NCBI GenBank assembly: GCA_003427395.1
Contig: BFEA01000033.1
Span: 1,481,771-1,504,438 of the forward strand
Origin: Chara braunii
Taxonomy: Eukaryota > Streptophyta > Charophyceae > Charales > Characeae
DNA length: 22,668 nucleotides
Direction of reading: 5' to 3'
Below are positions 17,831 through 22,668 of the stretch, one piece after another. A program made the translations under genes and the position numbers. How positions within the stretch are numbered: position 1 is the first letter of the stretch; each line of letters opens with the position of its first letter. Below the pieces are notes generated by a model. The model did not search any database. It had not been told where the DNA came from and worked only from the letters and a program-made list of their open reading frames with translations.

Positions 17831-18740
17831 TTCTATCAGGGCCCGCTTTAACCTTTTCAAGGCAGTTGTACAATCCTTGTCCCACTTCCTGATTGCCTCT
17901 TTCTTTAGCAACCTGCGAAGGGGTGCACCGATGGTAGAGAAGTTCCTCACGAACTTCCTATAGTAATTAGCTAGGCCTAAGAACGACCGCACCTCTGTCA
18001 GTGTGTGGGTTGTTGGCCAGTCTGTAATGATGCAATCTTACTATTTTCAGGTCTAACGTCGTCTCCGTCTAAGACGTGGCCCAGGTACAAAACCTGTGTC
18101 TTGGCCCATTCGCACTTCTTTGCGTTGATCTTGAAGTTAGCCTCTCTAAGTTTCTCCAAGACCTGCCTCAGATGGACCTCATGCTCTTGGAGGGTCTTAG
18201 TGAACACTAGAATATCATTTGGATACACTACAACAAATCTATCTAACCACGACCTAAACAAATCGTTCAGGCAGCGCTGGGAAGTCGTTGGCGCATTGGT
18301 TAGTCCAAAGGGCATAACTATAAACTCATAGTGCCCATATCTAGTTCGGAATGTTGTCTTATACTGATCATCAGGATGAACCTCCATCTGATGATACGGA
18401 CTTTAAATCTATCTTCGAAAAATACTTCGCAACCCGGCACCCGGTCTAACAAATCATCTATAAGGGGCAGTGGTTCTGCATTCTTCACTGTGATAGCATT
18501 AAGGCCCCTATAGTCTATACACATTCTAAGCTCTCCCTCTTTCTTGGGGACAAAGAGAACAGGTGCTCCAAATGGGGACGAACTGAGCCTAATCCAACCC
18601 TTCTCAAGGAGCTCGTCTAATTGCTCACATAGCTCCTCGAACTCCCTTGGGGACATTCTGTAAATTGCTCCCTTAGTAGTCCTACTACCAGGCTCTATCT
18701 CTATGCGGTGCTTTATCGGCCGCAGCACTACTCCTGTAGG
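17757..18740 (-). pseudogene. Reverse transcriptase of element C
   Basis: From about 18740: [60 protein letters not shown]. Two compensating frameshifts near 18390-18430 break the [14 protein letters not shown] region. [19 protein letters not shown] follows. The catalytic loop reads YPND (18214-18225) instead of YLDD or YVDD, so the first catalytic Asp of the pair is Asn. After a shift near 18000 the connection MRSFLGLANYYRKFVRNFST is in frame. The polymerase is inactive on two grounds. Confidence 0.92.
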
Positions 18741-18929
18741 CGGCTTAACCAGGTCTGTATATTCTTCCAGCAGCTTGGCAATAGCAGGGTCTATGGGTGT
18801 CTCCTCCTTAGGCTCAGTGATTGGCCTCACGTAGGCTACAAAAACCTGCTCTTCTAACTTCTCCTCCTTTACTAATCGCGCGAACGTGGGAGCACTGAGG
18901 CAGCAATGCGCCAGGGTGTTGTCTACTCC

Positions 18930-19592
18930 AGACACATGGAACAGGCGAGCAATCTTAACTTCACCTGTGGGACTTGGGAGCCTTCACTCGTGCTCTCTCA
19001 AATGGAGTGTGGCGCCTGCTGCCTCCCCCCAGTCCATTCCTAGGCCTATATCAAAAGGGAGACCGTCTTCTACGAGGAGAGTTAGGGAATGGAGGACTTT
19101 CTCCACCTGTCCATCTTTCTCTAGGCCTACACTCGTGCTCTCTCAAAAGGAGTGTGGCCCCTGCTGCCTCCCCCACTCGTGCTCTCTCAAATGGAGTGTG
19201 GCCCTTGCTGCCTCCCGCCAGTCCATTCCTAGGCCTATATGAAAAGGGAGACTGTCTTCTACGAGGAGAGTCAGGGAATGGAGGACTTTTTCCACCTTCC
19301 CATCTTTCTCTAGGCGAAAGTACGCTTGGACTCCCTCGACGTAATCCTCGACTCGCATAGTGCGATTGTCTGCGAGGATATTGACTATAGGGTCTGCTAA
19401 CTTCTGGACTTTCAGATTCAACTTCAACTTCTGCAGCGCTTTCTTACTGATGTAGCTGCGGGTGGCCCCACTGTCTATAAGGGCCCCTACTCTACCTCTA
19501 AAAATCTCTACATCTACTAACACTAGTTGTCCTTTGGCATCCTTCTTCATCTTGGCCCAGGCAGGCATCCTCTCCTTCAACTCTTCAGCCAC
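18930..19592 (-). pseudogene. Protease of element C, internally duplicated
   Basis: The N-terminal strand QLVLVDVEIFRGRVGALIDS leads into an intact Asp-Ser-Gly at 19467-19475 (IDSGATRSYIS). The frame runs on through VQAYFRLEKDGKVEKVLHSL to LPFHIGLGMDW, the last strand. That strand and what follows are then repeated downstream by a duplication (18986-19316), which ends the open frame at a TGA (19143-19145). The undamaged continuation is carried by the copy next to RT, leading into [20 protein letters not shown]. Confidence 0.82.
18986..19316. repeat. Compound tandem duplication in C protease
   Basis: A block of about 142 bp (18986-19127) recurs at 19175-19316 (offset 189 bp, 63 codons). Between them lies an extra 44-bp partial copy of the left end of the block (19131-19174). 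The 44-bp unit ACTCGTGCTCTCTCAAA... therefore occurs three times, and the longer part starting CCAGTCCATTCCTAGGCC twice. Copies differ at a handful of bases. Confidence 0.95.
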
Positions 19593-19813
19593 GCCTGTGA
19601 GGGAAGTACCTAGAGAGACTCTTACACAAGCAGTCTTTGGATAGCTGTCTAGGTACTGGCCAGCAACCTATGCTGTAGGCTCATGTGGTTTGGGAGTTCC
19701 TCTGCGGTGCGCGCACTATTCTCCACATGGCCTAGAGTTAGGGGCAGTTGCGACCCCTACCGGCGGTTGCGTTTTGCTGCTTGTGCAGCATACCGGGCTT
19801 CTCTATACTTCGG

Positions 19814-19855
19814 ACATAATTTGATGATGTGACCAGGATCATCGCAGTAGATGCA
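19814..19855 (-). other. Gag zinc knuckle, element C
   Basis: CIYCDDPGHIIKLC fits CX2CX4HX4C and is followed by PKYREARYAAQAAKRNRR. It lies in the same frame as the RGG stretch, after the TAA at 19922. Confidence 0.9.
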
Positions 19856-21439
19856 CTGATCCTGATCAATCCGTCGTTGCCACACTGACTGCTCTAAGCC
19901 CAAATCTTCCCATGGCCTGCCTTACGGCAAGCCTGCATGCCGTTCACCTCGACGTGGTGGTGACCTATAGGATCGTGAGCGACTTGGCGGGGGACCTGGA
20001 CCCCTACCTCCCTCTTGGCGGTTTCCTCCGCCACCAACCCCCTGAGCGCCCTGTCCTCGACCACCTGAGGCCTGGCCCACTTGGCCCTGGCCCCCTCCTC
20101 TTCCTTCTGGCCTCCCTCCAGCCGCGACAGCAGCGTAAGTCCTCCCTTGACCACCACTACTGTCCCCCTCATCTAGGCCCCACTCTATCTGGCTATATGG
20201 GACCTTATCTGTACCACCTTCATCTAACGTAAGGATCATATGATCCTTAACCTTTACCTGACCTGAGATGGCACAACCCTTCCACTTTTTACCTTTATCT
20301 AAGTCCTTGTGCCAAAAAGTGGAAACTTGCATGGACTGCGCCTCGAACAGCACCACCTCTCTACTCAACGCATCGTATGTCATGGTCGGCTGTCGACTCT
20401 TCTCAAGTGTACCCGTAGGGGCTTTGGCATGGCACACTATAAGAGATTGACCGATTGGGGCTCAGTGACCCCGAGGTCTGGGACGGCTACAAGCTCGTCC
20501 GTTACGCCTTTGAGTGCTCTGGCACTCCTCCACTAGCGTGAGTGGATAGTCTGCAGTTTGTCAGCGGCCCTAACGCCTCGCGTGACATCTGCGAATCGCT
20601 CCTTAAGGAGCCGAAAAAACTCAGGGAGAGGGGTGATCTTAGAGTAAGCGACCATGTTATTCTCGCATTGTGCATCGCGAGCGAGCGTTCTAGCGAAGCT
20701 GGCGGCCTCATCCTTGAGGGCTTGGAAGGCTATGAGGACTTGTTGCTCTGGCACGATATGTTGTAAATAAATGTATGTATTTACGTTGGCTGCCCAATTA
20801 TCAAAATTTTCTTCTTTCTTCCCGCCGTAGGACTCGGGAAACTTTATCTTAACGGGCTCTCTACGGGGGCGTGGCTCTTCCTCCTTCGGGACATCCAACT
20901 TTGCGCAGTCCATGGCGTCTGTGCAAAACTTCTCAGTGCCCTCTATTCTCGCCTGCACTTCTGCACCTACGTGCATCATCTCACGTGCAAAATCCCTAAA
21001 TCCCAGGCGGATGGAGTGCAAGGCGATGTCCTGGGCTCTAGAGAACTGGTGTTGCTCGTCCCAGGCTATGGCGAGGAGTTCTGTGTTTCTCGAAATAACA
21101 TCTAACTTTCCCTATACATCTTCTTGCACCTGAAGCTCCTCCCTCTGCGCCTTTATCACCTCCAACTCCTTCGCCACCTTGTTTGCCTCCTCCATCCTTC
21201 TCTTCTTTTCTCTTGTGAGACGCAGTTTCCATTCCAACTTCTTTTCCTCCTCTATAGTCTGACGTCTCAGAGGGTCTTTTTCCGCTTCCCACTCCCTGAT
21301 TCCGGCTTGCTTCTCCTCTGGGGGAACATATAACATGGCCTCTTCCTCTTCTCCCAGAGATAAATTAGCTACCCACTCCGACACATTCTTCTCCAGCCAT
21401 GATGCGTCCTTCTTCGTGCCGCTAGTTTCACCTCTCTGC

Positions 21440-21600
21440 TTCGCACTCCTAAGCAAAGGTTCTTCTTTTTCTTCTTCTTCTTCTATCTCGTCCTCTTCCC
21501 TTTTCCTTCATCTTCTGTTCCTCCTCCTCCTCCAATCTTTCCATCTCCTCCTTCAGCTTCTTCTTCTTCGCCGCCTGCTCCTCCTGCATGGCCTCCTTAG
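21440..21600. repeat. CTT/TCC-rich low-complexity tract
   Basis: A pyrimidine-rich run on the plus strand that encodes the Glu/Lys/Arg-rich coiled coil of the C gag on the minus strand. Such tracts slip easily, and a frameshift lies at its edge near 21455. Confidence 0.85.
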
Positions 21601-21719
21601 CCTGTCTAATTAACTCCTCCTTAGTCTCTCTCTTTTCTCTCCCGCAGTATGGCGGTGGCTTGCTCTTCCTGAGTCTGGGTGTAAGGGGTGGTGCCCTTGC
21701 CACTACGAGTCTCAACCAT

Positions 21720-22266
21720 GGTGAAAGGTGCAGAACCAGAAATCAGTTCCAATCCTCACCACTTAGACTCTCACCCCCTGACTGACTCAATCTAAGGACC
21801 ACAGAATCTTAGCAAGATCCTGCCAACTAGGGTCTCTAGCCTAGACCTAAACTAAGGCTGATCAGGAGGCATTTAAGGAGATCCCCCGTAACTCCTCAGG
21901 CGTCAGACACAGCCTTTAGCCCTACTCAGCCCGTGTGGGTTTGGTCAACAAAGCTCTATGACCACATACACAGAGTTCCTATCACCTAGACAGAAGAGAC
22001 TCGATGCAGAAAGACGAGACAGACAGACTCAGCAAGTAGTGCACATCCATAGGGCACGGGGATAGGCTGAAGGCTTGGCGAGAATATACCAACTCCAGCT
22101 TGGTCAAATTCATGGTCAGCAGCTCTGGTCAATGCCTTGGTCAATGCCTAAGTCAACTCCCAAGTCAACTTCGGTCAACCCCTTGGTCAATGCTTCGGTC
22201 AACCCTCAACTTGGCTATGGCTGCCGCCACTTTCTTCCTCGCCAACCTTCTTCTCTTCTTCCCACC
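21720..22266 (-). other. 5' leader of element C; no gene
   Basis: Non-coding DNA between the gag start and the proposed LTR end. Apart from the 12-bp minisatellite at 22101-22203, I see no feature. Plus-strand open frames over 22075-22345 are artefacts of the repeat (four-residue periodic, no domain). Confidence 0.55.
22101..22203 (-). repeat. 12-bp minisatellite with TTGACC/T motifs
   Basis: Nine units of about 12 bp. GTCAA starts on the plus strand at 22103, 22128, 22140, 22152, 22164, 22174, 22186 and 22198, and a GTCAG at 22115. On the coding (minus) strand eight units read TTGACC or TTGACT, the W-box core bound by plant WRKY factors. The period is 12 bp except for one 10-bp and one 13-bp step. 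Confidence 0.9.
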
Positions 22267-22668
22267 TGTTACGATCCTGGCCAATTTCGAAGTATACATT
22301 CATCAGAAAGTACAATGTCATCTAATTGCAAAAATAAATGAATGAACTTGAGAGGAGAGAGAGGGAAAGAAGAAGAAGAAGTAAGAAAGAAAAAGAAGAT
22401 GATGTATTCCAGCATAGAGTGCCATAGACGAATGGCAAGGCTCTTCTTCTGCTCGGCCTCGAGTACACGGCACATCTACTGCTACTGGGTGTGGTACCGG
22501 CCTACCTGCTACTTGAGTGTTTTTCCGCTGCTCTAAGCACCGCGGGCCCCTGGCTCCGCTACTCGAGTGTTTTTCCCTGCGCAACCCTCAATGCCACGGC
22601 CACAGGTAAGTACCAGCCCTACGGGCCTACCAAACAAGCAAGTACCCTTGCGGGTCACACACACACTC
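22267..22668 (-). repeat. Partial 5' LTR of element C
   Basis: On the minus strand the block would end at CCAGGATCGTAACA (22267), matching the CGTAACA end of the B LTR. It also shares GGTACTTACCTG (minus strand, 22603-22614) with the B LTR (9168-9179). It runs off the right edge, so the LTR start is not seen. A 19-bp motif GCTACT(T/C)GAGTGTTTTTCC occurs twice (22508-22526 and 22558-22576). Confidence 0.45.

Larger units (their letters stand above)
19810..21719 (-). pseudogene. gag of element C
   Basis: The likely start is the ATG at 21719 (MVETRSGKGTTPYTQTQ), followed by a long Glu/Lys/Arg-rich coiled coil (21120-21650) with frameshifts near 21650 and 21455. A TAG at about 21112 follows ELQVQEDV. 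The Gag core lies at 20533-21021 (PVKIKFPESYGGKKEENFDN, then NVNTYIYLQHIVPEQQVLIA, then PEFFRLLKERFADV). After a TAG near 20533 and a frameshift near 20430 comes STFWHKDLDKGKKWKG, then a Gly/Arg-rich RGG-like stretch (20000-20170), a TAA at 19922 and a zinc knuckle. Gag here has both RGG and knuckle RNA-binding elements. Confidence 0.85.
16047..22668 (-). mobile_element. Element C: decayed Ty3/gypsy chromovirus
   Basis: Read on the minus strand: partial LTR, leader, gag, protease, RT, RNase H and integrase. The chromodomain, polypurine tract and 3' LTR are missing at the low end. The pol sequence is related to that of A and distant from B. Damage includes frameshifts, stops, a plastid DNA insertion (17585-17762), an internal triplication/duplication in the protease (18986-19316) and substitutions at two catalytic sites. 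It continues past the right edge of the window. Confidence 0.85.

Noticed and set aside
18886-19360. Plus-strand frames of 118-128 codons with internal repeats
   Set aside because: Antisense shadows of the duplicated protease region; the peptide repeats reflect the DNA duplication.
22085-22092. TTGGTAT as primer-binding site of element C
   Set aside because: Lies about 175 bp past the proposed LTR end and matches the tRNA-Met pattern over only six or seven bases.
22101-22203. CRISPR-like array
   Set aside because: Units are 12 bp without unique spacers and the context is a eukaryotic retrotransposon leader.
22075-22345. Plus-strand frames of 81-88 codons
   Set aside because: They are translations of the 12-bp minisatellite, giving four-residue periodic peptides, and lie opposite the element's direction.

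Overview
The window is nuclear DNA of a green-lineage eukaryote made almost entirely of decayed LTR retrotransposons. I see no intact host gene, no tRNA or rRNA and no bacterial operon. The wording of the pol motifs, the C-terminal chromodomains and a fragment of plastid rpoC1 point to a streptophyte. The style of the elements resembles the charophyte alga Chara braunii. That last step is inference from family resemblance, not from a search.

Three Ty3/gypsy (Metaviridae) elements of the chromovirus type lie head to tail, all on the minus strand, so each reads gag to integrase from high to low coordinates. Element A runs from about 2411 to 8498: gag 6280-8081, protease 5700-5990, reverse transcriptase 4546-5370, RNase H 4080-4545, integrase 2760-3940, chromodomain 2457-2760. 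Element B runs from 8499 to about 15590: leader 15055-15590, an open 604-codon gag 13240-15054, protease 12490-13305, a gutted RT 11850-12230, RNase H 11440-11850, integrase 10090-11310, chromodomain 9895-10055, polypurine tract 9786-9798 and a probable 3' LTR 8499-9785. Element C runs from 16047 past the right edge: partial 5' LTR 22267-22668, leader with a 12-bp minisatellite, gag 19810-21719, protease 18930-19592, RT 17757-18740, RNase H 17330-17830, integrase 16047-17270, and no chromodomain.

Each element in working form would encode Gag (particle and RNA binding), an aspartic protease, RT plus RNase H to copy the RNA, an integrase to insert the copy, and a chromodomain that steers integration to marked chromatin. 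None can be autonomous now. A has a damaged protease active site and many frameshifts. B has lost the RT catalytic loop by deletion but keeps an open gag. C has a mutated RT catalytic box, a substituted integrase catalytic Glu, and a piece of plastid rpoC1 spliced into its RNase H.

The left 2.4 kb holds no gene: a GATT microsatellite, a diverged AT-rich direct repeat, GC-rich palindromic stretches and probably the 3' LTR of element A. The most notable signals beyond ordinary decay are the plastid insertion, a 12-bp-period array of W-box-like TTGACC/T motifs in the leader of C, and four tandem duplications, three of them with copies 77 to 84 bp apart, that recur in all three elements.
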